Positions 8,313-16,087 of a DNA stretch of 54,004 bases are shown piece by piece (the stretch's first letter is position 1; every line of letters begins with the position of its first letter). This DNA comes from Halobacillus sp. A1. Lineage in GTDB: Bacteria; Bacillota; Bacilli; Bacillales; Halobacillaceae. A program made the position numbers and the translations under genes. The stretch lies in NCBI RefSeq assembly GCF_024189295.1, contig NZ_JAIZEN010000019.1:1-54004 (forward strand), given 5' to 3'. The notes beneath the pieces were generated by a model, which saw nothing but the letters and a program-made list of their open reading frames with translations, was not told the origin of the DNA and searched no databases.

Positions 8313-10058
8313 ATGTTTGAATTACTTCTCCCGATGCTGGAGCGGCTCGGCATCATCGTGACGGTGGCTTTCATTATAACGAGGTTCCGTTTTTTCCGGG
8401 AGTTGATCGACCGTAAGTCTTTGAACCCGGGACAGCAGATGATGGCGATTGGTTTTTTCGGATTGTTCGGGATTATTGGTACGTATACAGGCATTACGTA
8501 TGATACAAGCTCTCTTGAATTCGGAAGATGGGCGATGGATTTAGTAGAGAGTGAAGCGATTGCGAACTCGAGGGTAATCGGGGTTGTGGCTGCTGGTTTG
8601 TTCGGCGGATACCGGATCGGGATCGGGGCCGGTCTGATTGCCGGCATCCACCGCTTTTCTCTCGGAGGTTTTACAGGCTTTGCTTGTGGAATTTCGGCAG
8701 TTGTGGCCGGAGTGCTTGCTGGTTTTTTTCATAAAAAAGATAAGCCGCTGAAGCTGAAGACGGCTCTTCTGATCGGCGGGCTGGCTGAGACTGTGCAGAT
8801 GGGCATTATTTTAGCCGTCGCCCAGCCTTTTCCCCGTGCGTGGGAGCTTGTGCAGGATATCGGGCTTCCGATGATTATCGCGAATGGCGTGGGGGCGGCC
8901 CTCTTTTTGCTTATCATTCGAAATGTTTTAAATGAGGAAGAAAAAGCGGGAGCGCTGCAGGCTCAGAAAGCGTTGAAGCTTGCGGAGTCAACGGTCGCTT
9001 ACTTAAGAAAAGGATTAACGAAGGATTCGTCTCAAAAAGCCTGCCAGATCATTTATGACGAAGTGGACGTGAGTGCGATTTCGATGACTGACCAGGAGAA
9101 GATTCTGGCTCACGTCGGTGAGGCGGACGATCACCACCGCTCCGGGGAGAACATTCAGACCGACGCCACAAGAGAAGTCATTCAAAAGGGGACGTTGATT
9201 GTGGCGACGCACGACGACATCCAGTGCAGCCATTCGGACTGTCCGCTTGGAGCCGCTGTGATCGCTCCGTTGAAGAAACGACAGGAAGTGGTCGGCACGC
9301 TGAAATTCTATGTGCGCTCGGAAAAAGAAATATCCAACGTGTTGCTGGAGCTGATTCAAGGGCTGAGTGCCCTGCTTGGCCAGCAACTCGAAATTGCCGA
9401 GGCTGAAAAAGCCCAGGAGCTAGCAAGGGAAGCCGAAGTTAGAGCATTGCAGGCGCAAATCAATCCGCATTTTTTATTCAATTCCTTAAATGTGATCGTG
9501 TCGCTGATCCGCACAAAACCGGACCGTGCCCGTTCGCTTCTGATTGCTTTATCGAAGTTTTTCCGACAAAATCTTGGAGCTACGACGAAGACGTGGACGT
9601 CATTGGATGAAGAATTGAAGCATGTCAAAGCCTATCTGCTTATTGAAGAGACGCGTTTTGTCGATAAGTTACGCGTGAACTACGAAGTGGATGATTCCGC
9701 TCTCTCAGTAAAAATAGCACCGCTTACGCTGCAGCCTCTCGTCGAAAACTGCATTAAGCATGGAATCAAAGATAAGGAAGACGACTGCGAAATTACGATA
9801 CAAGTCCGTGATTTTGGCGAATCGGTCAGAATCACGCTCAACGATAACGGCAGCGGGATGACACCTGAGCGTTTAGCCACCCTTGGAGAAAAAGAAGTCC
9901 ACTCCGAAAAAGGTACAGGGCTAGGGCTAATGAACGTTAATAAACGGTTAGTCCATATGCACGGTGAACAATCGAAGCTTCGCATTCAAAGTACGCCTGG
10001 GGAAGGAACAACCATATCATTTGATATTCCTCATAATGGAAAGGAGGTATCCTTGTGA
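8313..10058 (+). CDS. lytS: LytS-family sensor histidine kinase
   Basis: A 581-residue membrane sensor. The N-terminal about 200 residues form the 5TM-5TMR_LYT domain (several segments with N-x-R and G-Y-R-I-G-I-G motifs), followed by a GAF-like domain (about 225-355). The kinase part has the LytS-type H-box ALQAQINPHFLFNSLNVIVS with His386, an N-box around ENCIKHGI and a G-box GTGLGLMNVNKRL. LytS/BtsS/YpdA proteins sense extracellular pyruvate or related signals. It overlaps lytT by 4 bases. Together with the CstA gene downstream, it resembles the LytS-type systems that control pyruvate or peptide uptake. Confidence 0.95.
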   Translation: MFELLLPMLERLGIIVTVAFIITRFRFFRELIDRKSLNPGQQMMAIGFFGLFGIIGTYTGITYDTSSLEFGRWAMDLVESEAIANSRVIGVVAAGLFGGYRIGIGAGLIAGIHRFSLGGFTGFACGISAVVAGVLAGFFHKKDKPLKLKTALLIGGLAETVQMGIILAVAQPFPRAWELVQDIGLPMIIANGVGAALFLLIIRNVLNEEEKAGALQAQKALKLAESTVAYLRKGLTKDSSQKACQIIYDEVDVSAISMTDQEKILAHVGEADDHHRSGENIQTDATREVIQKGTLIVATHDDIQCSHSDCPLGAAVIAPLKKRQEVVGTLKFYVRSEKEISNVLLELIQGLSALLGQQLEIAEAEKAQELAREAEVRALQAQINPHFLFNSLNVIVSLIRTKPDRARSLLIALSKFFRQNLGATTKTWTSLDEELKHVKAYLLIEETRFVDKLRVNYEVDDSALSVKIAPLTLQPLVENCIKHGIKDKEDDCEITIQVRDFGESVRITLNDNGSGMTPERLATLGEKEVHSEKGTGLGLMNVNKRLVHMHGEQSKLRIQSTPGEGTTISFDIPHNGKEVSL

Positions 10059-10771
10059 TCAAGGCACTGATCGTCGATGATGAACGCTTCAGCCGGGAAG
10101 AGTTAATCTATTTGCTGAAGTCCTATGATTCCATCGATATTGTAGGAGAAGCAGATTCTGGAGATGCAGCGATTATGAAAGCGATCCAGCTGCAGCCCGA
10201 TGTCATTTTCTTAGATATAGAAATGCCCAAAATGGACGGCATGGAGGTCGCAGCAGCTGTTCAGGAATTGAAAAAAGTACCGGCCATCGTCTTTGCGACC
10301 GCGTATCCTGATTTTGCCGTGGAAGCTTTTCGTCATGAAGCCGTTGATTATTTATTAAAGCCGTTTGATGAGGAGCAGCTCCGCGATGCGATTGCCCGGT
10401 TAGAGAAGAAGCTGCAGCCGATTGAAGCTGCAACGTCGCGTCCCACGCGCCTGGCCATTGAGGGTGATGATGAAATCCATTACCTCACCCCTTCTGATAT
10501 TATGTATGTGTACAGGGAAGACCGTCTGACAAAAATTGTTGCGAAAACTCAAATGTACGAAACGAAGGGAACGTTAAAGGAAATGGAAGAGCGCCTGAAA
10601 GGATTTTCATTCTTCCGCATTCATAAAAGCTACCTTGTGAACCTGGATTATGTCGATCGCTTAATCCCATGGTTCAACGGCGCCTACCAGCTGGAGCTTA
10701 GAGGCAGTAAGGACACGCTTTCTGTGAGCCGTAACTACGTTAAAGGGTTAAGAAAGCAGCTTGAATTGTAA
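10055..10771 (+). CDS. lytT: LytT-family response regulator (LytTR DNA-binding)
   Basis: A 238-residue regulator. The receiver domain has the acid pair D8-D9, phosphoacceptor D54 (VIFLDIEMPKMDGMEV), T (FATAYP) and K (YLLKPFD). The C-terminal LytTR domain (about 135-238) contains HYLTPSDIMYVYREDRLTKI and FFRIHKSYLVNLDYVDRL, typical of this family. The ribosome site AAAGGAGG overlaps the end of lytS. The partner is the LytS kinase just upstream; the likely target is cstA downstream. Confidence 0.95.
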   Translation: MIKALIVDDERFSREELIYLLKSYDSIDIVGEADSGDAAIMKAIQLQPDVIFLDIEMPKMDGMEVAAAVQELKKVPAIVFATAYPDFAVEAFRHEAVDYLLKPFDEEQLRDAIARLEKKLQPIEAATSRPTRLAIEGDDEIHYLTPSDIMYVYREDRLTKIVAKTQMYETKGTLKEMEERLKGFSFFRIHKSYLVNLDYVDRLIPWFNGAYQLELRGSKDTLSVSRNYVKGLRKQLEL

Positions 10772-10800
10772 GACCGTCCCCTTCACATGTTCGTAAAAGC

Positions 10801-10935
10801 GAAAGGTTTTTAGGAAACAACTCGCTTTCCGTGGGCGAATGGCGTGCCTCCTCGCGCTATTCAGCCCTGTGGGGTCACCCCTTATCCGCATCTCCCACAG
10901 GAGTCTCGATGTTTCCTAAAACCCTTTTTCGATAA
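10801..10935. repeat. Bacillaceae intergenic repeat element with inverted ends
   Basis: TTTTAGGAAACA (10808-10819) and TGTTTCCTAAAA (10910-10921) are a perfect 12-bp inverted repeat, extended outward by AAAGG/CC-CTTT. Inside are CTCGCTTTCCGTGGGCG and CCCACAGGAGTCTCGATG, the hallmark pieces of a repetitive element I recall from many Bacillus/Oceanobacillus-type genomes. It is non-coding and folds into a long hairpin. It sits between lytT and cstA. Confidence 0.7.
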
Positions 10936-11028
10936 AAGTGGAAATTGCGATGCAGGGCGTCCAAATTGAAGTCCCCGCCCCGCCGGCGACCAGGTACATA
11001 CAATCCATAGCACTATATAAACAATCTA

Positions 11029-11056
11029 ACCGTCCTTTTTTGAGGGCGGTTTTTTT
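11029..11056 (+). terminator. Intrinsic terminator after lytST
   Basis: ACCGTCC and GGGCGGT form a 7-bp stem (one G-U pair) over a T-rich loop, followed by T7. It separates the lytST transcript from cstA. Confidence 0.75.
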
Positions 11057-11128
11057 GCATGTCAGACAGATATTTCGACATGATAGACACGAACCCCTCC
11101 AATGTAAGCGCTGTTTTGTTACGATCTT

Positions 11129-11142
11129 TGTAAGCGATTACA
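11129..11142 (+). promoter_or_regulatory. Perfect CcpA cre site before cstA
   Basis: TGTAAGCGATTACA matches the catabolite-response consensus TGWAANCGNTNWCA at every position. It ends 23 bases before the cstA start, within the leader, so CcpA bound here would act as a roadblock. A partial second copy, TGTAAGCGCTGTTT, lies at 11103-11116. Confidence 0.85.
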
Positions 11143-11165
11143 GAGATTCGAGGGAGGAAGCCGCA

Positions 11166-12608
11166 ATGATTACGTTTCTTGCAAGTATTGCACTTTTAAT
11201 TGTAGGTTATTTTACTTATGGAAAATATGTCGAGAAAACGTTCGGGGTCAATACAGACCGCCAGACACCCGCTTATACGAACGGCGATGGTGTCGATTAC
11301 CTGCCAATGGGAGAAAAAAGAAATTCATTAATTCAGCTGTTAAATATAGCCGGTGTTGGTCCGATTTTCGGCCCGATACTTGGCGCACTTTATGGACCTG
11401 TAGCCTTTTTGTGGATTGTCTTCGGCTGTATCTTTGCCGGAGCGGTTCACGATTACCTGACAGGGATGATTTCGATCCGCAACCGCGGAGCGCACCTGCC
11501 TGAGCTAGCCGGTAAGTTTTTAGGAAAAGTGATGAAGCACGTCGTGAACGCGTTTGCGATTTTACTGCTAGTCCTTGTAGGAACGGTTTTTGTTTCTGCA
11601 CCCGCTGACCTCCTGCACAATATGACGAGCAGTTGGCTCGCCCTGCCGATCATTATCGGAGCGATTTTTGTTTATTACATTCTGGCTACGATGCTTCCGA
11701 TTGATAAAATCATCGGGCGTTTCTATCCGGTTTTCGGAGCGCTGCTTTTAATCAGTGCCATTGGTGTCGGAGCTTCTCTTGTCATCACAGGAGCGCCGAT
11801 TCCAGAGCTTACATTAACGAACATGCACCCGGATAACGCGCCGATTTTCCCACTGTTATTCCTAACGATTTCCTGTGGAGCGCTGTCTGGTTTCCATGCG
11901 ACACAAACGCCGATTATTTCTAGAACGACTCAAAAAGAAAAACAAGGCCGCCGCATTTTCTACGGCATGATGATCGCTGAAGGGATTATCGCAATGATCT
12001 GGGCAGCCGCTGCCATGAGTGTATTCAACGGTTCTGCCGGTCTTAACGAAGTGCTTGCCAGCGGAGGTCCTGCCGCTGTAGTGAGTGAAGTTTCCATTGC
12101 GATGCTTGGAGCTGTCGGAGGAACGCTTGCCGTTCTTGGAGTTATCGTACTGCCGATTACTTCTGGAGATACTGCCTTCCGAAGTGCTCGTATGATTATT
12201 GCCGACTATATTAATGTATCTCAAAAGAAAATCGCGAGTCGCATTTGGATCGCCGCACCGTTGTTTGTGATCTCATTCGTACTGACAAACATTGATTTCA
12301 CCTTACTATGGAGATATTTCTCCTGGGCCAACCAGTCCACAGCTGTTATCGCCCTATGGGTGGGAGCCATGTACTTGTTCCTATCGAGAAAAAATTACTG
12401 GATCGCTGCGATTCCAGCAACGTTTATGACGATGGCGACGTTCACCTATATTCTAAACGCGCCGATTGGTTTCGGTTTATCGTTAAACGTTTCGTATGTG
12501 GCAGCTGCCATTATTACGATAGCTGTCGTCACCACCTTCTTTGTTGCGGCACGCCGCGGGCTGAATAAGGATATTCCGCTTGAAGAAGAGTTGAGGCCGA
12601 GTGCTTAA
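11166..12608 (+). CDS. cstA: Carbon starvation protein CstA, peptide/pyruvate transporter
   Basis: A 480-residue polytopic membrane transporter of the CstA/BtsT family, of the shorter Bacillus form. Family blocks visible are YTNGDGVDYLPMGEKRNSLI, GVGPIFGPILGALYGP, FAGAVHDYLTGMISIRNRG and SCGALSGFHATQTPIISR. Members import peptides or pyruvate during carbon limitation. The open frame extends to 10938, but GGGAGGAAG is 7 bases before the ATG at 11166 and the protein from there aligns with the family start. A perfect cre site just upstream indicates glucose repression, and LytS/LytT next door suggests induction by an extracellular signal. A strong terminator follows. Confidence 0.95.
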   Translation: MITFLASIALLIVGYFTYGKYVEKTFGVNTDRQTPAYTNGDGVDYLPMGEKRNSLIQLLNIAGVGPIFGPILGALYGPVAFLWIVFGCIFAGAVHDYLTGMISIRNRGAHLPELAGKFLGKVMKHVVNAFAILLLVLVGTVFVSAPADLLHNMTSSWLALPIIIGAIFVYYILATMLPIDKIIGRFYPVFGALLLISAIGVGASLVITGAPIPELTLTNMHPDNAPIFPLLFLTISCGALSGFHATQTPIISRTTQKEKQGRRIFYGMMIAEGIIAMIWAAAAMSVFNGSAGLNEVLASGGPAAVVSEVSIAMLGAVGGTLAVLGVIVLPITSGDTAFRSARMIIADYINVSQKKIASRIWIAAPLFVISFVLTNIDFTLLWRYFSWANQSTAVIALWVGAMYLFLSRKNYWIAAIPATFMTMATFTYILNAPIGFGLSLNVSYVAAAIITIAVVTTFFVAARRGLNKDIPLEEELRPSA

Positions 12609-12633
12609 GAAAATCCTTTGTGTGTAAGGTAAA

Positions 12634-12668
12634 ACGTCCACCAGAACAAGTTCTGGTGGACGTGTTTT
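12634..12668 (+). terminator. Intrinsic terminator after cstA
   Basis: ACGTCCACCAGAAC-AA-GTTCTGGTGGACGT is a perfect 14-bp stem (12634-12663) followed by GTTTTAG. Confidence 0.9.
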
Positions 12669-12702
12669 AGTTCTATGCTTTTTATGAGCGTAGTTGTAAT
12701 TC

Positions 12703-12815
12703 TTACATTTGAAGACGTTTTTCTTACATTTGGCGCACTTATTCTTACATTTCGCGGCTTTTTTCTAACATTTGCTGCGTTTATTCTGACATTTCAGCCC
12801 ATAACTCTTACATTT
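12703..12815. repeat. 21-bp period repeat array, six TTACATTT cores
   Basis: The core TTACATTT (two copies vary as TAACATTT and TGACATTT) starts at 12703, 12724, 12745, 12766, 12787 and 12808, exactly every 21 bases. The 13 bases between cores are much less conserved. On the minus strand the unit reads AAATGTAAGAA. The array ends where a copied piece of the rpiR 3' end begins. Single units occur elsewhere at about 7130-7140 and 14171-14179. An open frame runs through it on the plus strand (repeating I/F-L-T-F), but I take this as a by-product of the 3-divisible period. Confidence 0.9.
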
Positions 12816-12841
12816 GCCACCAAAACTCCCCCTCCCCCCCC

Positions 12842-12926
12842 TCACTTCGGCACAATATGCCTATACTTCTTCCGCACCTCATTCAACACCCTCAACTTCT
12901 CCAGCGACTCCTCTTTCATCGCGATC
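12842..12926 (-). pseudogene. Copied 3' end of the RpiR regulator gene
   Basis: The minus strand encodes AMKEESLEKLRVLNEVRKKY plus RHIVPK and stop, identical to the last residues of the RpiR regulator at 14206-15042. The DNA is nearly identical to 14206-14292, and similarity continues past the stop (C-rich run, then TTACATTT). There is no upstream part of the gene, so this is a truncated duplicate. Confidence 0.85.
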
Positions 12927-12970
12927 CCCCCACCCGCGCCTCAAGCCAGGCAACGGGCGAGAAGGGAGAG

Positions 12971-13102
12971 GTGGATAACGAAAAAAACCAAGATATGAAC
13001 CATTGTAAAAAGTCGGATAATGAGGAAAACCAGGAGACATCGTCGGATCAAGAAGTGGAGCCACCGAAGAAGGGGTGGATAGCTCGTCTGTTTGGAAAAT
13101 GA
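12971..13102 (+). CDS. Possible small acidic protein
   Basis: A frame of 43 residues from a GTG: MDNEKNQDMNHCKKSDNEEN then an acidic stretch and the basic amphipathic end PPKKGWIARLFGK. An internal ATG at 12995 would give 35 residues. The ribosome site GGGAGAG lies too close to the GTG. Composition (acid-rich body, aromatic basic tail) and the terminator just downstream support a real gene, but the start is uncertain. Confidence 0.4.
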   Translation: MDNEKNQDMNHCKKSDNEENQETSSDQEVEPPKKGWIARLFGK

Positions 13103-13125
13103 GGTGTATACATACGTGGATAAAT

Positions 13126-13157
13126 AAAAACCAAGGTCCCGCGGGACCTTGGTTTTT
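13126..13157. terminator. Bidirectional intrinsic terminator
   Basis: AAAAACCAAGGTCCC-GC-GGGACCTTGGTTTTT, a perfect 15-bp stem with T-runs on both strands. It serves the small plus-strand gene and the convergent minus-strand gene whose stop codon overlaps it (13156). Confidence 0.92.
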
Positions 13158-13368
13158 AAGGGTTGTTTGGCTTTTTATCATTCATTGATTGTTGTTTTTT
13201 TATTTTGTAATCAATGTAAATCGAATATAATAAGGTCGCTATGATCATTGAAAATACGACGAAGGTAAAACCACCATGATAAGCGAAGAGGTTATTAACG
13301 ATCAGTAATATTACCGAAAGAGTAATGACTACAATTTGCGCAATGGTCGTTTGTTTTTTAAGGTTTAT
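13156..13368 (-). CDS. Small two-segment membrane protein with ATA start
   Basis: A 70-residue protein: a basic start (NLKKQTT), two membrane segments (about 9-28 and 33-52) and a basic tail (YKIKKQQSMNDKKPNNP). AAAGGAGGG (13375-13383) is an excellent ribosome site, and 7 bases later comes ATA. There is no ATG, GTG or TTG in frame between the upstream stop and the first membrane segment, so ATA is the likely start. No family recognised. The stop overlaps the shared terminator. Confidence 0.6.
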   Translation of the reverse strand: MNLKKQTTIAQIVVITLSVILLIVNNLFAYHGGFTFVVFSMIIATLLYSIYIDYKIKKQQSMNDKKPNNP

Positions 13369-13424
13369 TTCAAACCCTCCTTTGATGACCTATTCTTACA
13401 CAATATAACAATTTTTAGGAAAAA

Positions 13425-13462
13425 TTTAAAACCACTACCAATGGAAGGGTAGTGGTTTTAAA
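13425..13462 (-). terminator. Terminator after the SRPBCC gene
   Basis: TTTAAAACCACTACC and GGTAGTGGTTTTAAA form a perfect 15-bp stem over an 8-base loop; on the minus strand TTTTT follows. It is downstream of the gene ending at 13577. Confidence 0.8.
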
Positions 13463-13576
13463 TGGTTTCTGTTGCTTTATCTCCTTCTAGTTGGAGGGGA
13501 ATACAATAGTTATGGGCACATCGATACAGTAGTCTTTGCAGATGAATTGATAGAAAGACTCAAGACCTTTACCCTA

Positions 13577-14053
13577 TTAGTCTTTGAACCTTTCACTATA
13601 AATCTCCGGCAACTCCACACCATCATCATTCTCCCGATCCACCGGCTCCCCTCGAACGAGCTGACTCAGAACATCCAGAGACCCATGCCAGCCTGCCGCT
13701 GTATAATTTGCCAGTTCCTTACGATCAAATGTATGAATGAAAACGAGCCGGGAACCTTCACTTTTCTCATATACGTGCATGTCGATTCGGTCATCGAGCT
13801 CCTGAAAGCTGAAGGTGTGGGGTTCATCCAGTTTTAAGATCACCCCTTCATAGGTCCACCCTTCCTCATCATCGAATGTTATTTCTCCGCCGGCTCGTAA
13901 GTCCATTTCTCCATTGGCGAAGGGATACCACTGCACAAAAGCTTCAGGATCCGTAAGCACACGGAAGACTTCTTCCGGGGTGCAGGGAAAATAACGTTCA
14001 AACTGTAAAGCATAGCGTCCATCTGTTTCAAAAAGCTGCCCGTATTCACTCAT
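13577..14053 (-). CDS. SRPBCC (AHSA1-type) domain protein
   Basis: A 158-residue soluble protein of the START-like SRPBCC fold, AHSA1/YndB subgroup. The signature is FERYFPCTPEEVFRVLTDPE at 18-37, then QWYPFANGEMDLRAGGEITF, and a late helix AAGWHGSLDVLSQLVRGEP. The fold makes a deep hydrophobic pocket; many members bind small ligands and none of their ligands can be inferred here. It lies between a terminator and the rpiR gene on the same strand, but with about 150 bases to rpiR, so co-transcription is not certain. Confidence 0.88.
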   Translation of the reverse strand: MSEYGQLFETDGRYALQFERYFPCTPEEVFRVLTDPEAFVQWYPFANGEMDLRAGGEITFDDEEGWTYEGVILKLDEPHTFSFQELDDRIDMHVYEKSEGSRLVFIHTFDRKELANYTAAGWHGSLDVLSQLVRGEPVDRENDDGVELPEIYSERFKD

Positions 14054-14205
14054 GTTATTTTCTCCTTTTTTAGTGGTTTAAAGTATAATCGCCTATACAT
14101 CATATTGGGCACTTTCATTTTACCAAAATTTTGCTCCGTTTAATTTGAGGTTTGTGGACCAGCACAGCCATAATTCTTACATTACCGCCAAAACCCCCCT
14201 CCCCC

Positions 14206-15042
14206 TCACTTCGGCACAATATGCCTATACTTCTTCCGCACCTCATTCAACACCCTCAACTTCTCCAGCGATTCCTCTTTCATCGCCATCCCCACGCCCA
14301 TGACAAGCGCCTCAAGCAACGCGACGGGAGAGACCATCGTGTGGAATTCCCACATTTCGCCTCGGTGGGCGTATAAAACAAAGTCAGCGGCGTCTCCCAT
14401 TTCCGATACTAAGCGGTCGGTGATGAGAATGGTTTTGGCGTTGCATTCCCGCGCGTGTTCGAGGGTCACTTTTGTTTCGGGCAGGATGTCGACGAACTGG
14501 AAGATGATGATCGCAGAGCTAGAGTCCACGTGTAGAAGCGATTCATAGATTTCGTGGCCGCTTTTAGCCATTCGTTCGGTATGGATGCCGAATCTTTTTA
14601 ACCGGAAGTCTAGTAAACCGCCGAGTCCCTCTGAGGAAGCGGGCGCGTGGATGAAGACGGTGGAAGATGATGCGATCGTGTGTATCGCTTCGTTGAATTC
14701 CCGGTTGTTAAAATGATTATTCGTCAGGACGAGGTTTTTGAAGTGCTGTTCGATCAACTGGCTGAACAATTCTCCATCGTCAATTTGTTCTACGAAATTT
14801 TTCATTTTATTCTCGGGGGTGATTTCTATTTTCTTTTTAATCTCATTTTTATAATCTTTGAAGTTCTTAAAGCCGATCATCATCCAGAATCTTGAGACGG
14901 AAGCGATGCTCACCCGCGCCTGGTCGGCTACTTCCTGTTCGGTCATATAGGCTACGGCTGTTCCTCTTTTTTGAATGACGTCGGCGATTTGCCGCTGTTT
15001 TCTAGTTAACTGCTTGTCGTCTATCGTGATTAAACTATTCAA
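14206..15042 (-). CDS. MurR/RpiR family regulator with SIS domain
   Basis: A 278-residue regulator. The N-terminal HTH_6 domain (about 1-77) has LTRKQRQIADVIQKRGTAVA and DQARVSIASVSRFWMMIGFK; the SIS domain (about 125-250), which binds phosphosugars, has FIHAPASSEGLGGLLDFRLK. GAGGAGGG lies one base from an ATG (15048) but 7 bases from a TTG (15042), so TTG is preferred. It is divergent from the ECF transporter operon and shares its control region, so it very likely controls that operon. A phosphorylated sugar or sugar-like ligand is suggested by the SIS domain only. Confidence 0.92.
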   Translation of the reverse strand: MNSLITIDDKQLTRKQRQIADVIQKRGTAVAYMTEQEVADQARVSIASVSRFWMMIGFKNFKDYKNEIKKKIEITPENKMKNFVEQIDDGELFSQLIEQHFKNLVLTNNHFNNREFNEAIHTIASSSTVFIHAPASSEGLGGLLDFRLKRFGIHTERMAKSGHEIYESLLHVDSSSAIIIFQFVDILPETKVTLEHARECNAKTILITDRLVSEMGDAADFVLYAHRGEMWEFHTMVSPVALLEALVMGVGMAMKEESLEKLRVLNEVRKKYRHIVPK

Positions 15043-15087
15043 TGTCATCCCTCCTCAGGGCTTAGTATATAGGCTTTTCCTCCTCCT

Positions 15088-15105
15088 ATGAAAAAAAACT
15101 TTCAT
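15088..15105. promoter_or_regulatory. Candidate RpiR operator
   Basis: ATGAAA-AAAAAC-TTTCAT is an inverted repeat with 6-bp arms and a 6-base spacer in the rpiR/ECF divergent region. It resembles TGAAA-N-TTTCA sites of RpiR-family proteins. Confidence 0.5.
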
Positions 15106-15214
15106 TTTTAACACAAAGATTAATTACTTTACGTGAACTATACATTTCCTGCATTCCTGCTTAACCTTGAAGCTTTACAATCAAATTGAACTTACATTAA
15201 GGAGGAATTACAAA

Positions 15215-16087
15215 ATGGGGATGCAGAGAAACGAGTACACACAGTCACAGAAAATGATGGTATTTATTTTATCGATGTCGCTGTTCGGTCTAGCGAATTT
15301 ATTTACTGAATTGCTGCCGGAATTTACGATTGGTCCAGTGGAGTTATCTATTTCTTACTTAGCTTTTATTCCGTTAACTTTAGTTATGTTGTTTAACCCG
15401 TGGTACGCAGCTTTTGGTGCTTCTGTCGGTGAAATTATATTTGGTGATCTTCTGTTAGGTGATTTCGGAGGTCTTGGGGAGCTTGAAGGATTTATCGAGT
15501 TTACAATGGCGATGTACATTGCCGGACTTCTAGTTACGAACTTAAACAGCAGGAAGCAAATCGCGATTGCGGCGATTGTCGGCGTTATGATTGATCAGAT
15601 GTTAAGTACTGTCGTTGATGTAGGTAAAGTTTGGTTCGGTATTGAAGAGCTTGAAGCCGTACCTGGTCTTCCTGCTTCGATTCTGGCGATTGAAGGGGTA
15701 AGTTTTGTGACAGAAATGGTGATCTCAGGCGTGCTCTTCGGTCTCATTCCTGCTCTTTATCTCATTCCTAAACTTTATGGAAAAATTGAGCCGCTGTTAG
15801 GCATTGAACCAAGAGAAGGACGCGTGAAAGCTTCGATGACCGAGTGGGTGTCCGTCCGATTTGTCATTATTGCCGTATTTCTCATGTTCGTTGCGATGAT
15901 TTCCGAGTTCATGGCTACGATGGATATCAACTTTGCCGTGTGGGAGCCTGAATTTTTGGAACAGTTCGGGGAAGGGTACATTTGGCTGCCGATCTCTGCT
16001 GCTGCTGTGATTTTTGTTACTGTCGTTATTGCCGCTGTGAAATTCAGTAAGTCCCGTAACAGTACGAAGAGTAGGAAATCGGCATGA
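15215..16087 (+). CDS. ECF transporter substrate-binding S component, unknown substrate
   Basis: A 290-residue membrane protein in an ECF transporter operon. Residues about 15-195 form the usual six-segment S-component fold (ISYLAFIPLTLVMLFNPWYA, SVGEIIFGDLLLGDFGG). It is longer than the usual 170-200 residues, with two extra membrane segments near 220-240 and 262-283. AAGGAGG lies 9 bases before the ATG at 15215; the frame extends further upstream but without support. It overlaps the ATPase gene by 4 bases. The substrate is unknown; acidic loops around residues 80-95 and 140-150 could face a cationic or sugar ligand. Confidence 0.8.
   Translation: MGMQRNEYTQSQKMMVFILSMSLFGLANLFTELLPEFTIGPVELSISYLAFIPLTLVMLFNPWYAAFGASVGEIIFGDLLLGDFGGLGELEGFIEFTMAMYIAGLLVTNLNSRKQIAIAAIVGVMIDQMLSTVVDVGKVWFGIEELEAVPGLPASILAIEGVSFVTEMVISGVLFGLIPALYLIPKLYGKIEPLLGIEPREGRVKASMTEWVSVRFVIIAVFLMFVAMISEFMATMDINFAVWEPEFLEQFGEGYIWLPISAAAVIFVTVVIAAVKFSKSRNSTKSRKSA

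Noticed and set aside
10938-11165. N-terminal extension of CstA
   Set aside because: It runs through a terminator and the cre site; the family start and ribosome site are at 11166.
12675-12998. Plus-strand frame with repeated L-T-F units
   Set aside because: It is produced by the 21-bp repeat whose length is divisible by 3, then runs antisense through the copied rpiR end. No ribosome site.
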